Shown: positions 37,275 through 48,749, numbered from the stretch's first letter. The stretch is DNA of 64,000 bases from Agrococcus sp. SL85 (GCF_026625845.1 NZ_CP113066.1:2356001-2420000), one strand, 5' to 3'. The notes: generated from the letters alone by a model not told the origin. Translations and numbers: made by a program.

Positions 37275-38030
37275 ATGGAGCGCATGGCGACGATCCCGGC
37301 GACGACGACGAGGCTGCCCCGCGCGCTGCGCGTCGCGCTCCTCGTGGTCGCTGCCGCGCTCGCCGTCAACCTCGTGTGCGCGACGCTCGTCGCCCTCGAC
37401 CTGGGCGATCCGGACGCGCTCGACCTCGCCCGTCGCGGCCTCATGTGGCTGCTCGTGCCGCCCATCGTCGTGGCCCTCGTGCTGCTCGGCGCCCTGCGTC
37501 ACGCGGTCGGCCGGTGGCACGTGGCGGCAGCGGGCCTCTGCGCGCTCGGCGACGGCCTGGGCGCCGCCTCCGGCCAGACCGTCGTGCTCCTCGCGTGCTT
37601 CCTCGCCGGCCACGTCGCCTACGCGCTCGCGCTGTGGCCGACGCGCCGGCGCTCGCTCGCCTGGGGCCCGGGCTCGATCGCCTACGCGATCGTCGGGCTC
37701 ATCGCCGCCGGCATCATCGCGGCGGGCGCCGGGCCCCTCGCGATCCCGGTGATCGCGTACGCGCTCGTGCTCGCAGGCGTCGCGGCGCTCGCCGCCATCG
37801 ACACCGCGGGCTTCCTCGGCGGCCTGCTGTTCCTCGCGAGCGACCTCATCCTGGGGCTCGGCCTCTTCGTGCTCGAGATCCCGGATCCGCTGCGGTCGAT
37901 CGCGGTGCTCGTGGCCTACGCGGGCGCGCAGGCGCTCCTCGCCGTGAGCCTCGTCCGGCGGCTGCGGCTGGGCGATCCGGCCGCCCCGATCCCGCAGCCC
38001 GCGCCGAGCCGCACGACCTCGACCTCCTGA
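37275..38030 (+). CDS. YhhN family membrane protein (lysoplasmalogenase-like)
   Basis: A 251-aa protein with about eight transmembrane helices. It fits the YhhN/TMEM86 family: LCALGDGLGA near residue 90, and LFLASDLILGLGLF in the C-terminal third, with conserved Asp residues inside helices. TMEM86 homologues hydrolyse lysoplasmalogens; bacterial activity is not established. A second ATG 9 bases downstream is an equally good start. Divergent from the ATPase gene. Confidence 0.75.
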   Translation: MERMATIPATTTRLPRALRVALLVVAAALAVNLVCATLVALDLGDPDALDLARRGLMWLLVPPIVVALVLLGALRHAVGRWHVAAAGLCALGDGLGAASGQTVVLLACFLAGHVAYALALWPTRRRSLAWGPGSIAYAIVGLIAAGIIAAGAGPLAIPVIAYALVLAGVAALAAIDTAGFLGGLLFLASDLILGLGLFVLEIPDPLRSIAVLVAYAGAQALLAVSLVRRLRLGDPAAPIPQPAPSRTTSTS

Positions 38031-38119
38031 CCGCAGCACGCCGCGCCATAGGCAGTGTCTATGTGTTCGAATGCGAAGACAGGCTGGCGTGATGGCGCCT
38101 CCAATGCTTCGCTGGAGCC

Positions 38120-38959
38120 ATGGACCTGCCTGACAGCCCTCCCGCGCCCGTCGTCGGCCTGCTCGGCGGCATGAGCTGGCACTCGACCGCGCACTACTAC
38201 CGCGCCGTCAACGAGCGCGTCGCCGCCGCCCGCGGCGGCCACGCCTCCGCCCGGCTGCTGCTCGCGAGCCTCGACTTCGCCGAGGTGCGCGCCCTGCAGG
38301 TCGCGGGCGACTGGGCGGGGGCGGGCGCGCTGCTCGCGCGCGAGGCCGTCGCGCTCGAGCGGGCGGGCGCCGGCTGCGTCGCCATCGCGACGAACCTCAT
38401 GCACAAGGTCGCGCCCGCCGTGGCCGCGGCGCTCGAGGTGCCCCTCGTGCACATCGCCGACGCGGTCGCCCACGAGGCGCGGCGAGCGCCGGCGCGCGCG
38501 GGCGGCGCGCGCACGCTCGGCATCGTCGGCACCCGCTGGGTGATGGCGGAGCCCTTCTACGCCGAGCGGCTCGCGGCCCACGGCATCCGGGCCGTCGCGC
38601 CGGACGCCGGCACGCAGCAGGAGCTCGACCGCATCGTCTTCGACGAGCTCACCCAGGGCGTGGTGACGGAGCGCTCCCGCGCGGCCTTCCGCGCTGCCTT
38701 CGCGGACCTCGTCGCCGCGGGCGCCGACGCGATCGTGCTCGCCTGCACCGAGATCATGCTGCTCGTCGACGAGGGCGACAGCGCGGTGCCGCTCATCGAC
38801 TCGTGCGCCGCGCACGCCGACGCGCTCGCGCGCATCGCCCTCGGCGAGCGCTCAGGCGAAGCGCTCGCGCCAGGTGCCGCTGAGGGCCTCCAGCACGGCG
38901 GCGATCGCGGGGACGCGCTCGGCGCCCTGGCGGTGGCGCAGGGAGACCGCGCGGCCTGA
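38120..38959 (+). CDS. aspartate/glutamate racemase family protein
   Basis: A 279-aa cofactor-independent amino-acid racemase: VGLLGGMSWHSTAHYYRAVNE, IATNLMHKVAPAV with Thr at the first catalytic position, and VLACTEIMLLV with the second catalytic Cys. A Thr/Cys pair resembles the broad-spectrum YgeA type. The domain ends near residue 240; a further 40-residue tail is encoded antisense to the last 108 bases of the LysR-type gene and looks unconserved. Role: D-amino-acid formation or turnover. Confidence 0.85.
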   Translation: MDLPDSPPAPVVGLLGGMSWHSTAHYYRAVNERVAAARGGHASARLLLASLDFAEVRALQVAGDWAGAGALLAREAVALERAGAGCVAIATNLMHKVAPAVAAALEVPLVHIADAVAHEARRAPARAGGARTLGIVGTRWVMAEPFYAERLAAHGIRAVAPDAGTQQELDRIVFDELTQGVVTERSRAAFRAAFADLVAAGADAIVLACTEIMLLVDEGDSAVPLIDSCAAHADALARIALGERSGEALAPGAAEGLQHGGDRGDALGALAVAQGDRAA

Positions 38960-39760
38960 GCCGTCGGCGAGCGGCGCCACCACGACGTCCTCGCGCGTGT
39001 GCACCCGCAGCGCCATCGCGGGCAGCAGGGTCACCGAGCCGGTCGCCGCCACGAAGGACTGCGCGGCCACGAAGTCGTCGGTCTCGAACTGGATGCTCGG
39101 CGCGAAGCCGGCCGCGCCCGCGAGCGACTCCAGGTGGGTGCGGCAGCGCACGCAGCCCGCGACCCAGTCCTCGTCGGCGAGCGCCTCGAGCGCGATGGGC
39201 CCGCCCGTCGCGAGCGCGTGGTCGTGCGGCAGGACGATGCTCGAGGGGTCGTCGCCCAGCAGGATGCGCGCGAGCTGCACCTCGTCGTGCAGCTCGTCGT
39301 ACTCGAACGCGACCGCGACGTCCGCGTCGCCCGAGAGCACCGCGGCGATCGCCTCCGGAGGCTCGAGCTCGACGACGCGCGCGGTCATGCCCGGCACGGC
39401 GCGCCGCGCGGCGGCGATCGAGCGCGGCACGAAGTCGGCGAGCGCCGAGGGGAAGGCGGCGATCGTCACGCGGCCCGCGCCCTCGGCGAGCGAGGCGAGC
39501 TCGGCCTCGGCCGAGCCGATGAGCCCGGCGATCGCGTCGGCGTGCCGCAGGAGCCGCTCCCCTGCCTCGGTGAGCGTGACGCCGGTCGACGAGCGCAGCA
39601 GCAGCGCCTGCCCCACCTCGTCCTCCAGCAGGCGGATGTGCTGGCTCACGGCGGGCTGCGTCCAGCCGAGCGCGCGGGCGCCGCCCGAGACGGAGCCCTC
39701 GCGGGCGACCGTGCGGAAGATGAGGATGCGACGCGGGTCGAGCTGCATGGCATCCAGCAT
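38852..39760 (-). CDS. LysR family transcriptional regulator
   Basis: A 302-aa regulator: N-terminal HTH (ILIFRTVAREGSVSGGARALGWTQPAVSQHIRLLEDEVGQALLLR) and C-terminal periplasmic-binding-like effector domain starting VTIAAFPSALADFVP. A Cys pair in GCVRCRTH lies in the effector domain. Its last 108 bases overlap the convergent racemase gene. Targets unclear since no divergent gene on its 5' side is obvious except the small acetyltransferase gene. Confidence 0.9.
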   Translation of the reverse strand: MLDAMQLDPRRILIFRTVAREGSVSGGARALGWTQPAVSQHIRLLEDEVGQALLLRSSTGVTLTEAGERLLRHADAIAGLIGSAEAELASLAEGAGRVTIAAFPSALADFVPRSIAAARRAVPGMTARVVELEPPEAIAAVLSGDADVAVAFEYDELHDEVQLARILLGDDPSSIVLPHDHALATGGPIALEALADEDWVAGCVRCRTHLESLAGAAGFAPSIQFETDDFVAAQSFVAATGSVTLLPAMALRVHTREDVVVAPLADGSGRAVSLRHRQGAERVPAIAAVLEALSGTWRERFA

Positions 39761-39828
39761 GCCGCACGGGATGCGAGAAGCCCACGCTATGGCCAGCGCG
39801 CTCAGCCGGCGGGGCTAGCCTTGCGCCC

Positions 39829-40122
39829 ATGACCGAGCAGCAGAGCGAGCAGATCCGGATCGTCGACGCCCCGGCGGCGCAGCGCTTCGAGGCGCGCGTC
39901 GACGGCGCCCTCGCGGGCTTCGCCGACTACCGCGACGCCGACGGCGTCCGCACCTTCCCGCACACCGAGATCGACCCCGCGTTCGGCGGCCGCGGCATCG
40001 GCTCGCAGCTGGTCGACGAGGCGCTCCGCACGACGGTCGCAGCGGGCCTGCGGATCCGACCGCTGTGCTCGTTCGTGCGCGCGCGCGTCGACGCCGACGA
40101 GTTCGCCCCGCACGTCGTCTGA
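39829..40122 (+). CDS. GNAT-like N-acetyltransferase (YjdJ type, 97 aa)
   Basis: A short acetyltransferase-like protein with FEARVDGALAGFADYRDADGVRTFPHTEIDPAFGGRGIGSQLVDEAL, the compact GNAT core with the acetyl-CoA loop GGRGIGS, and a CSFV motif near the C-terminus. This small family lacks the N-terminal strands of full GNAT enzymes. Substrate unknown. Divergent from the LysR gene across 68 bases. Confidence 0.88.
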   Translation: MTEQQSEQIRIVDAPAAQRFEARVDGALAGFADYRDADGVRTFPHTEIDPAFGGRGIGSQLVDEALRTTVAAGLRIRPLCSFVRARVDADEFAPHVV

Positions 40123-40132
40123 GGCGAGCGGC

Positions 40133-40807
40133 TCAGACGCCTTCGCCGAAGCCCTCCCGCGCGAGCGCGTCGATCGCAGCGATCGCCTCCGCGGCCTGCG
40201 GTCCCGTCGAGGCGAAGCTCGCGGTGGCCCCCTGCTCGAGGCCGAGCGCGAGCACGCGCAGCATGCTCGTGGCGTCGACGCCGTTCACGGTCGTCGCGGC
40301 GTCGAACGCGGCAGCCGTGCGCACGAGCTCGGCCGCGGGCCGCGCATGGAGGCCGTGGGGGTTCTCGAGCCGCACGTCGAGCCGCACCGCGCCGTCGGCC
40401 GCGCCCGCCGCTGCCTCGGGCACCTCGGCCTCCGGCCTGCCCGCGGCCTCCGCCGCCGCGAGCACCGCCTGCAGGTCGCGCCCGAGCTCGGCCGCGACGG
40501 CGGCCGCGACCGCGCCCTCCGCGATCGGCGCGTCGGCGATCCGCACCCGGTCCGGGTGCTCGGCGAGGTCGAGCGCGGTCTCGGCCGTCATGACCGCGGA
40601 GCCCAGGTCGCACAGCACGACGACGCCGTCGCCGGAGTCCGCCTCGGCGAGCCCCGCGACCACGAGGTCGAAGCTCGTGCCGATGCCGCCGTCGTCGGTG
40701 CCGCCCGCCGTCGCGATCGTGACGCCGTGCGCCATCTGGCCGGCCAGCTCGGCGACGCCGTCGGCGAGCAGCCGCGAGTGCGAGACGACGAGCAGCCCGA
40801 CGGTCAC
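40133..40807 (-). CDS. dhaM: PTS-dependent dihydroxyacetone kinase, phosphoryl-donor subunit DhaM
   Basis: A 224-aa two-domain protein. An EIIA-mannose-like domain has the phospho-His near residue 9 (LLVVSHSRLLADGV). An HPr-like domain carries NPHGLHARPAAELV with its phospho-His. There is no EI domain, unlike E. coli DhaM. It takes phosphate from the general PTS and regenerates ATP on DhaL. Last gene of dhaK-dhaL-dhaM; overlaps dhaL by 4 bases. Confidence 0.92.
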   Translation of the reverse strand: MTVGLLVVSHSRLLADGVAELAGQMAHGVTIATAGGTDDGGIGTSFDLVVAGLAEADSGDGVVVLCDLGSAVMTAETALDLAEHPDRVRIADAPIAEGAVAAAVAAELGRDLQAVLAAAEAAGRPEAEVPEAAAGAADGAVRLDVRLENPHGLHARPAAELVRTAAAFDAATTVNGVDATSMLRVLALGLEQGATASFASTGPQAAEAIAAIDALAREGFGEGV

Positions 40808-41438
40808 GCGGCGACCGCCGCGGCGCGCAGGATGAGCGCGGTCGACTCGCTGCCGGGGTCGCGATGGCCCTGCGCGCGCTCGCCGAGGTAGGAGGCGCGG
40901 CCCTTGTGGGCGATGAGCGGCTCGGTGGCGGCGGCGCCGGCCTCCGCGGCGCTCGCCGCGGCGTCGAGCACGACCTCCACGTCCTCCCCCGCGGCGGCCG
41001 CGGCGGTCACGGCCGGGGTCCAGGCATCGACCATCGTCTTGTCGCCCGGCTCCGCCTTGCCGCGCGCGACGATCCCGTCGCGCGCGGCCGTGAGCACCTC
41101 GACGAGCGCGGCGGCGTCGAGCGAGGCCCGGTCGCCCGCCGCCATCGAGGCCTTGAGGAAGGCGGTGCCGTAGAGCGGCCCGGCCGCTCCGCCGACGGTC
41201 GAGATGAGCGTCGTGGCGACGAGCTTCAGCACCGCGCCCGGCGTCGCGTCGGCGTCGAGGCCGTCGAGCTTGCCGAGCACGGCCTGGAAGCCGCGATCGA
41301 GGTTCTCGCCGTGGTCGCCGTCGCCGATCGCGCGGTCGAGCGCGGTGAGCTCGGCCTTCCGTGCTGCGACGCCCTCCGCGACGGCCTCGATCCAGCGTCG
41401 CGCCCAGCCCCCGTCGAGGCCGCCGCCCGACCCGCCGC

Positions 41439-41442
<4 letters not shown>
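40804..41442 (-). CDS. dhaL: dihydroxyacetone kinase subunit DhaL
   Basis: A 212-aa nucleotide-binding subunit. The Mg-ADP motif [15 protein letters not shown] is near residue 40, and [15 protein letters not shown] and DAWTPAV are typical. Holds ADP permanently and passes phosphate from DhaM to dihydroxyacetone bound on DhaK. The ATG overlaps the dhaK stop by 4 bases. Confidence 0.93.
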
Positions 41443-42443
<1,001 letters not shown>

Positions 42444-42604
42444 GGTGCGCCTCTCCATCGATCGGTCCGGCGCCCGCGGCGCCGGTACGGGGGTGGTCCG
42501 TGGGCCTCACGCTACGCCCGCCGACCTGGACGCACCACGCCCGGGAATCGGTTTTCGAGCGATCCGTCACCTTGTGCGCCGCCGATGACTATCGTGAGCG
42601 CTAC

Positions 42605-42620
42605 CTGCCCGAGCGGGCAG
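42605..42620. promoter_or_regulatory. inverted repeat in the dhaK/glpF intergenic region
   Basis: CTGCCC-GAGC-GGGCAG, a perfect 6-base inverted repeat, 40 bases before the glpF start. The 216-base gap must contain both divergent promoters. A second AT-richer patch (gaatcggttttcgagcgatcc, about 42544-42564) may be a promoter or operator. No regulator gene for this cluster is in the window. Confidence 0.35.
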
Positions 42621-42659
42621 TACGGGCGACGGTGCCCGTGGACGAGAAAGCAGGGACCT

Positions 42660-43445
42660 GTGGACAAGGACCTCGGTCTGATTTTCCTGTCGGAGACGGT
42701 CGGCACGGCCATGCTCGTGCTGCTCGGCTGCGGCGTGGTCGCGAACGTCGTGCTCAAGGGCAACAAGGGCTTCGGCGGCGGCTTCCTGATGATCAACTTC
42801 GGCTGGGGCCTCGCGGTCTTCGCGGGCGTCATCGTGTCCGCCTACTCGGGCGCGCACCTGAACCCCGCCGTGACCTTCGGCCTCATGGCCAACGCGCTCA
42901 GCTCGGGCGCCGAGTACGACTGGGCAGCGCTGCCCGTCTACCTCGGCGCGCAGTTCATCGGCGCCTTCCTCGGCGCCGTGCTCTGCTGGCTGGCCTACAA
43001 GCAGCACTTCGACATCGAGGAGGACCCGGGCGCGAAGCTCGGCACCTTCTCGACGGGCCCCGGCATCCGCTCGACCGGCTGGAACCTCGTGACGGAGATC
43101 ATCGGCACCTTCGTGCTCGTGTTCGTCGTCATCGGCTTCGGCGTGCAGAACGGCGACGCCGAGGCCACCATCCCGGCGGGCCTCGCCTCGCTCGGTGCGC
43201 TGCCCGTCGCCCTCCTCGTCGTCGGCATCGGCGCCTCGCTCGGCGGGCCCACCGGCTACGCCATCAACCCGGCCCGCGACCTCGGCCCCCGCATCGCGCA
43301 CGCGCTGCTGCCCATCAAGGGCAAGGGCTCGAGCGACTGGTCGTACGCCTGGATCCCGGTCGCGGGCCCCATCATCGGCGGCGTGCTCGCGGGCCTGCTG
43401 GCCCCGGTGCTCATCGCCGGCGTCAGCGGCTTCGCCGCGGTCTGA
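42660..43445 (+). CDS. glpF: glycerol facilitator (MIP/aquaporin family)
   Basis: A 261-aa channel with six membrane helices and two NPA half-helices: [12 protein letters not shown] and [13 protein letters not shown]. Asp after the second NPAR is the mark of glycerol-conducting members. GTG start. It lies 126 bases upstream of glpK and a hairpin separates them, so glpF may be expressed above glpK. Confidence 0.93.
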   Translation: MDKDLGLIFLSETVGTAMLVLLGCGVVANVVLKGNKGFGGGFLMINFGWGLAVFAGVIVSAYSGAHLNPAVTFGLMANALSSGAEYDWAALPVYLGAQFIGAFLGAVLCWLAYKQHFDIEEDPGAKLGTFSTGPGIRSTGWNLVTEIIGTFVLVFVVIGFGVQNGDAEATIPAGLASLGALPVALLVVGIGASLGGPTGYAINPARDLGPRIAHALLPIKGKGSSDWSYAWIPVAGPIIGGVLAGLLAPVLIAGVSGFAAV

Positions 43446-43451
43446 TGCACA

Positions 43452-43477
43452 GGAGGGGGTCCCGCGGGGCCCCCTCC
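43452..43477. terminator. hairpin after glpF
   Basis: GGAGGGGGTCCC (43452-43463) pairs with GGGGCCCCCTCC (43466-43477) around a minimal GC loop; one position is a G-U pair. Probably an attenuator or terminator between glpF and glpK. Confidence 0.6.
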
Positions 43478-43571
43478 GCCGCGTCCGACGGGCGCGCACG
43501 CCGCGCACAGGTGCGCGCGCCACACTCTCCCCACACCTCCAGCCACTGCACACCGACACGAAGGAGTTCCG

Positions 43572-45083
43572 GTGACCGACTACGTCATCGCCATCGACCA
43601 GGGCACGACCTCCACGCGAGCGATCCTGTTCGACCACTCGGGCAGCATCGTCTCGACCGGCCAGCTCGAGCACGAGCAGATCTTCCCCCAGGCGGGCTGG
43701 GTCGAGCACGACCCCAAGGAGATCTGGAACAACACGCGCGAGGTCATCGGCCAGGCGCTCTCGAAGGCCAACGTCACCCGCCACAACGTGCAGGCCATCG
43801 GCATCACGAACCAGCGCGAGACCGCGGTGGTCTGGAACAAGCGGACGGGCGAGCCCGTCTACAACGCCATCGTCTGGCAGGACACCCGCACCCAGAAGAT
43901 CGTCGACCGCCTCGCGGACGGCGACGTCGAGCGCTACAAGGCCAAGGTCGGCCTGCCGCTCGCGACCTACTTCTCGGGCACGAAGATCGTCTGGATCCTC
44001 GAGAACGTCGAGGGCGCGCGCGAGGCCGCGGAGGCCGGCGACCTGCTCTTCGGCACGACCGACTGCTGGGTGCTGTGGAACCTCACGGGCGGCGTCAACG
44101 GCGGCGTGCACGCCACCGACGTCACGAACGCCTCGCGCACCCTCTTCATGGACCTCGAGTCGCTCGAGTGGGACGACGCGATCCTCGCCGACTTCGGCGT
44201 GCCGCGCTCGATGCTGCCCGAGATCAAGGCCTCCTCGGGCGAGTTCGGCGTGGCCTCCTCCGAGTCGCTGCTGCGCGAGACCCCCATCACCGGCATCCTC
44301 GGCGACCAGCAGGCCGCGACCTTCGGCCAGGCCGCGTTCGACGCCGGCGAGGCCAAGAACACCTACGGCACGGGCAACTTCCTCATCTTCAACACGGGCG
44401 AGGAGATCGTCCACTCGAAGAACGGCCTGCTCACGACCGTCGGCTACAAGATCGGCGACGAGCCCACCCACTACGCGCTCGAGGGATCGATCGCCGTGAC
44501 GGGCTCGCTCATCCAGTGGCTGCGCGACAACCTCGGGCTCATCCCCGACGCGCCCTCGGTGGAGCAGCTGGCGAAGAGCGTCGACGACAACGGCGGCGCG
44601 TACTTCGTGCCCGCGTTCTCGGGCCTCTTCGCGCCGTACTGGCGCCCCGACGCCCGCGGCGCGCTCGTCGGCCTCACGCGCTACGTCAACAAGGGCCACA
44701 TCGCCCGCGCCGCGCTCGAGGCGACCGCGTTCCAGACGGCCGAGGTCGTCGACGCGGTCAACGCCGACTCCGGGGTCGACCTCACGGAGCTCAAGGTCGA
44801 CGGCGGCATGATCGCCAACGACACGCTCATGCAGTTCCAGGCGGACATCCTGCAGGTGCCCGTGGTGCGCCCGGTCGTCGCCGAGACGACGGCGCTCGGG
44901 GCCGCCTACGCCGCGGGCCTCGCCGTCGGCTTCTGGGGCTCGCTCGACGAGCTGCGCCAGCAGTGGCAGGAGGATCGCCGCTGGGAGCCGCAGATGGAGC
45001 ACGACGCGCGCGACCGGACGTACCGCAACTGGAAGAAGGCGGTGCAGAAGACCCTCGATTGGGTGGACGACGACGTCGACTGA
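43572..45083 (+). CDS. glpK: glycerol kinase
   Basis: A 503-aa FGGY-family kinase: [18 protein letters not shown] at the N-terminus, [31 protein letters not shown], and [19 protein letters not shown] in the C-terminal domain. Phosphorylates glycerol to glycerol 3-phosphate. GTG start with AAGGAG before it. Follows glpF; ends at a perfect 38-base palindromic terminator. Confidence 0.96.
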   Translation: MTDYVIAIDQGTTSTRAILFDHSGSIVSTGQLEHEQIFPQAGWVEHDPKEIWNNTREVIGQALSKANVTRHNVQAIGITNQRETAVVWNKRTGEPVYNAIVWQDTRTQKIVDRLADGDVERYKAKVGLPLATYFSGTKIVWILENVEGAREAAEAGDLLFGTTDCWVLWNLTGGVNGGVHATDVTNASRTLFMDLESLEWDDAILADFGVPRSMLPEIKASSGEFGVASSESLLRETPITGILGDQQAATFGQAAFDAGEAKNTYGTGNFLIFNTGEEIVHSKNGLLTTVGYKIGDEPTHYALEGSIAVTGSLIQWLRDNLGLIPDAPSVEQLAKSVDDNGGAYFVPAFSGLFAPYWRPDARGALVGLTRYVNKGHIARAALEATAFQTAEVVDAVNADSGVDLTELKVDGGMIANDTLMQFQADILQVPVVRPVVAETTALGAAYAAGLAVGFWGSLDELRQQWQEDRRWEPQMEHDARDRTYRNWKKAVQKTLDWVDDDVD

Positions 45084-45097
45084 TCGTCGGACGACGA

Positions 45098-45135
45098 CGA
45101 CGACGGGGGCGGCCGGCCGGCCGCCCCCGTCGTCG
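45098..45135. terminator. perfect palindromic terminator between glpK and membrane protein gene
   Basis: 19-base arms (45098-45116 and 45117-45135) form a perfect palindrome centred in GGCCGGCCGGCC. Serves convergent transcripts of glpK (+) and the gene ending at 45143 (-). Confidence 0.85.
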
Positions 45136-45142
45136 CGCCGGC

Positions 45143-46150
45143 TCAGAGCGAGGCGCGGAACTCGCCGTTCTGCACCCAGATGAGGGCGGCGGTGAGCGCG
45201 ACGAGCACGAGCGTGAGCCGGGCGGTCGCGATCGCGAGCACGATCGACGCCCACCAGTCGTCGTCGGACGAGATCCGGCCGTGCGCCGTCGGCTGCTTCG
45301 CGGCGATCGCGAGCACGATCGCGAAGGGATCGAGGCCGAGCAGCACGGTCACGACCGCGTAGCGCAGCCGCTGCCGGTCGCCCTCGCGGCCCGGGCGCTC
45401 GGAGACCGCGTCGTCCGGTCCTGGGCCGTCGGACGCCGGCGGCTCGGCCACGTTCGCGACCGGCAGCAGGGCGCGCATCCAGCCGTCGAGCCACCAGGCC
45501 AGCAGGACGAGCCCGAGCGCGAGGGCGATGAGCACCCAGCGCGTGAGCGCCTCGTCGGTCGCCGAGCCCTGCTCCGCCCAGGCGTCGACCGCGAGCTGCT
45601 CGCGCAGCTGCGGCAGGAGGCGCGAGAAGAAGGCGGCCCCGGCCATGGCGTAGCCGACGACCACGACGAGGATCGTGAGCGGATGCCGCATCCGCACGAG
45701 CAGCCACGCCACGAGCAGGGCGCCGAACGTCGCGAACTCGACGGCGTCGAGCATCCCGTAGGTCGTGGGGCCGACGAGCGGCGTCGCGACCATGAGCACC
45801 ATCGCGGCCGTGCCCACCGCGTGGAGCACGACGCAGTAGGCGGCGCCGAGCCGGTAGGAGCGCGAGGCCGGTGCGACGAACGCCGCGAGCAGCAGCAGCG
45901 CGACGCCGATGGCGCGCAGGGTGATGCCGGGGCCGAGCGCAGGCGGCCGGTGCAGCAGCAGCGGCAGCAGGTAGGCCGCCGCGAGCCCGCCGATCCCGAG
46001 CGCTGCGAGCAGCAGCGAGCGCGCGGTGCGGTCGGCCCAGCGCAGCGGCCAGGTGTGCCACACCTCGTCGCCCGACCAGGTGGTGCGGCGCTCGACGCGC
46101 GGCAGCCGCGGCGCGTCGAGCGCGCGCGCCCGGTCTGCCTCGGCGCCCAT
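45143..46150 (-). CDS. hypothetical polytopic membrane protein
   Basis: A 335-aa protein with about seven or eight transmembrane helices (e.g. [56 protein letters not shown]). A hydrophilic loop is rich in Pro, Gly and Asp around residue 240. No domain recognised. Starts 8 bases after the trpD stop on the same strand, so it is probably co-transcribed with trpD, though a functional link is not obvious. Confidence 0.65.
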   Translation of the reverse strand: MGAEADRARALDAPRLPRVERRTTWSGDEVWHTWPLRWADRTARSLLLAALGIGGLAAAYLLPLLLHRPPALGPGITLRAIGVALLLLAAFVAPASRSYRLGAAYCVVLHAVGTAAMVLMVATPLVGPTTYGMLDAVEFATFGALLVAWLLVRMRHPLTILVVVVGYAMAGAAFFSRLLPQLREQLAVDAWAEQGSATDEALTRWVLIALALGLVLLAWWLDGWMRALLPVANVAEPPASDGPGPDDAVSERPGREGDRQRLRYAVVTVLLGLDPFAIVLAIAAKQPTAHGRISSDDDWWASIVLAIATARLTLVLVALTAALIWVQNGEFRASL

Positions 46151-46158
46151 GGTCGGAC

Positions 46159-47211
46159 TCAGCGCGCCGCGGCGCGCCACGCCTCGAGCGTCCGGGCCGC
46201 GGCGCCGGAGTCGATCGCCTCGGTCGCGGTCGCGAGGCCCTCCGCCAGCCGCTCGACGAGCGGGCGGTCCTGCTGGCGCGGGTCGGCGTCGAGCCGCCAC
46301 GCCACCAGCGCGGCCGCGGCGTTCAGCAGCACGATGTCGCGCACCGGCCCCGCCTCGCCGTCGAGCGTGCGGCGCAGCACCTCCGCGTTGTGCTGGGCGG
46401 AGCCGCCTCGGAGGTCCTCGAGGCGCGCCCGGGGGATGCCGAGCTCGCGCGGGTCGATGTCGTGCTCGACGACGTCGCCGCGCGCGACCTCCCACAGCTC
46501 CGAGTGGCCCGTGGTGGTCAGCTCGTCGAGCCCGTCCTCGCCGCGCACGACGACCGCGGTGCCGCCGCGCGTCGCGACGACGCCGACGAACTGCTCGACG
46601 ACGCGCTTGTCGGCGACGCCCATGAGCGACACCTCGGGGCGCGCGGGGTTCACGAGCGGGCCCAGGTGGTTGAAGACCGTCGGCACGCCGAGCTGCTGGC
46701 GCACCGGCCCCGCGTGCCGGAAGCCGGGGTGGAAGCGCAGCGCCCAGGCGAAGGCGATGCCCGCCTCCTCCAGCACGCGGCGGACGCGCGCGGGATCCTC
46801 GTCCTCGGACACGACGCCGAGCACCGAGAGCACGTCCGACGCGCCCGAGCTCGACGACACGGCACGATTGCCGTGCTTCAGCACCGGCACGCCCGTCGAG
46901 GCCACGACGATGCTCGCGGTCGTCGAGATGTTGACCGTGTGCTGGCGGTCGCCGCCCGTGCCGACGATGTCGAGCACCTGCGTGTCGCCGGGCAGCGGCA
47001 CCGCGGCGTCGAGGATCGCGTCGCGGAAGCCGATGAGCTCCTCGACCGCGGTGCCCTTGGCGCGCAGCGCCATCAGGAAGCCGCCGATCTGCGCCTCCGT
47101 GGCGCGCCCCGCGACGATCTCGGCCATCGCCCAGTCGGCCTGGCGGATGGCGAGATCGGTGCCCTCGAGCAGCGTCTCGAGCACGACAGGCCAGGTCAGG
47201 AGGCGATCCAT
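46159..47211 (-). CDS. trpD: anthranilate phosphoribosyltransferase
   Basis: A 350-aa enzyme of tryptophan synthesis. The PRPP motif is [15 protein letters not shown], then [17 protein letters not shown] and [30 protein letters not shown]. No other trp gene is nearby. A trpD gene divergent from ctaE/qcr genes is a common actinomycete arrangement. Confidence 0.96.
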   Translation of the reverse strand: MDRLLTWPVVLETLLEGTDLAIRQADWAMAEIVAGRATEAQIGGFLMALRAKGTAVEELIGFRDAILDAAVPLPGDTQVLDIVGTGGDRQHTVNISTTASIVVASTGVPVLKHGNRAVSSSSGASDVLSVLGVVSEDEDPARVRRVLEEAGIAFAWALRFHPGFRHAGPVRQQLGVPTVFNHLGPLVNPARPEVSLMGVADKRVVEQFVGVVATRGGTAVVVRGEDGLDELTTTGHSELWEVARGDVVEHDIDPRELGIPRARLEDLRGGSAQHNAEVLRRTLDGEAGPVRDIVLLNAAAALVAWRLDADPRQQDRPLVERLAEGLATATEAIDSGAAARTLEAWRAAAR

Positions 47212-47280
47212 GGCTCCAGCCTATCTTCGGCCGCCACGCTGGCCCGTACGGTCCTCCCGGGCGCCTCGATTGTCACTAGG

Positions 47281-47925
47281 ATGGGAGTCGTGTCCACTAC
47301 TGCGCTCCCCACGACGTCGTCGGCGCCGATGATCCGACGACCGAACACCGTCGCCGTCGGCACCATCGTCTGGCTCGGCAGCGAGGTGATGTTCTTCGCG
47401 GGCCTCTTCGCGATCTACTTCACCCTCCGCTCCATGTCGGGCGACCTCTTCGCGACGGAGGCGGAGCGCCTGAACGTGCTCTTCGCCACGGTCAACACGA
47501 TCATCCTCGTCGCCTCGAGCTTCACGTGCCAGGCGGGCGCGAACGCCGCCGAGCACCTGCAGGCCTTCCGCACGGGCGGCCGGCTCCAGGTGGCCAAGTG
47601 GGGCATGGTCGAGTGGTTCTACCTGACGTACGCGATGGGCGCGGTCTTCGTCACCCTCCAGGTCTTCGAGTACGTCGTGCTCGTGCAGGAGGGCGTCACC
47701 CTCTCGTCGAACTCGTACGGCTCGGCGTTCTACATGACGACCGGCTTCCACGGCCTGCACGTGACGGGCGGCCTCTTCGCCTTCCTGTTCGTGATCGGCC
47801 GCGCGTACGCGGTGAAGCGGTTCGGGCACAAGGAGGCGACGAGCGCGCACGTCATCTCCTACTACTGGCACTTCGTCGACGTGGTCTGGATCGGCCTGTA
47901 CCTCGTCATCTACTGGCTCAAGTAA
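47281..47925 (+). CDS. ctaE: cytochrome c oxidase subunit III
   Basis: A 214-aa membrane subunit of the aa3 oxidase with five helices. It has [22 protein letters not shown] near the N-terminus and [20 protein letters not shown] and [24 protein letters not shown] at the end. It is the short actinobacterial form. An in-frame GTG at 47290 is an alternative start. Leads the ctaE-qcrCAB cluster whose products form the cytochrome bcc-aa3 supercomplex. ctaC and ctaD are not in this window. Confidence 0.95.
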   Translation: MGVVSTTALPTTSSAPMIRRPNTVAVGTIVWLGSEVMFFAGLFAIYFTLRSMSGDLFATEAERLNVLFATVNTIILVASSFTCQAGANAAEHLQAFRTGGRLQVAKWGMVEWFYLTYAMGAVFVTLQVFEYVVLVQEGVTLSSNSYGSAFYMTTGFHGLHVTGGLFAFLFVIGRAYAVKRFGHKEATSAHVISYYWHFVDVVWIGLYLVIYWLK

Positions 47926-47928
47926 GCG

Positions 47929-48747
47929 TTGGGACTGAGGAACTTGGCATCTCGCAAGAAGACCGGTCGCAGGCACCCGCTCGCGAGCGCGGCCCTGCTC
48001 ATCATCGGACTCGTCGCCGCAGGCGGCGCGTCCGTCGCGGTGGGCTCGGTGGCGAACGCGGAGCCGGCGCCCGCGGCGCAGACCCAGGTGAGCACGCAGG
48101 AGGGCGCTGAGCTCTTCCGCGCGAACTGCGCCTCGTGCCACGGCGTCGACGCCGAGGGCACCGAGAACGGCGTCAGCCTCATCGGCGTCGGCGCGGCCTC
48201 CGTCGACTTCCAGGTCATGACGGGCCGCATGCCCATGGCCTACTCGGGCCCGCAGGCGCTGCAGCGCGAGCCGATGTTCACGCAGGAGCAGTCGGACGCC
48301 ATGGGCGCCTACATCGCCTCGCTCGCCCCCGGCCCGGCCGTGCCGACCGAGGAGCAGCTCGACACCTCCCTCGTCGACGAGGAGGGCGTCGCGACCGGCG
48401 CCGAGCTCTTCCGCATCAACTGCGCCATGTGCCACAACGTGGCCGGCGCCGGCGGTGCGCTCACCGAGGGCAAGTTCGCGCCCCACCTGCGGAACATCGA
48501 CGCCGCGCACATCTACGAGGCGATGCTGACGGGCCCGCAGAACATGCCCGTCTTCAACGACCAGAACATCTCCCCCGACGAGAAGCGCGAGATCATCGCG
48601 TACCTCCACTACCTCGACGAGAACCCCTCGGTCGGCGGATTCGACCTGGGCTCGCTCGGCCCCGTGTCGGAGGGCCTGTTCATCTGGATCTTCGGCCTCG
48701 GCGGCATCGTCGCGGTCACGGTCTGGCTCACCTCGAAGCCCAACTGA
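47929..48747 (+). CDS. qcrC: cytochrome bc complex diheme cytochrome c subunit
   Basis: A 272-aa subunit with an N-terminal signal-anchor (LASAALLIIGLVAAGGASVAV), two haem c motifs (CASCHG near residue 67 and CAMCHN near residue 165) and a C-terminal membrane helix (GLFIWIFGLGGIVAVTVWL). Two haems per polypeptide is characteristic of actinobacteria, which lack a soluble cytochrome c. The start is uncertain: TTG at 47929 or TTG at 47944; no ATG or GTG fits. Follows ctaE by 3 bases. Confidence 0.95.
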   Translation: MGLRNLASRKKTGRRHPLASAALLIIGLVAAGGASVAVGSVANAEPAPAAQTQVSTQEGAELFRANCASCHGVDAEGTENGVSLIGVGAASVDFQVMTGRMPMAYSGPQALQREPMFTQEQSDAMGAYIASLAPGPAVPTEEQLDTSLVDEEGVATGAELFRINCAMCHNVAGAGGALTEGKFAPHLRNIDAAHIYEAMLTGPQNMPVFNDQNISPDEKREIIAYLHYLDENPSVGGFDLGSLGPVSEGLFIWIFGLGGIVAVTVWLTSKPN

Positions 48748-48749
48748 GC

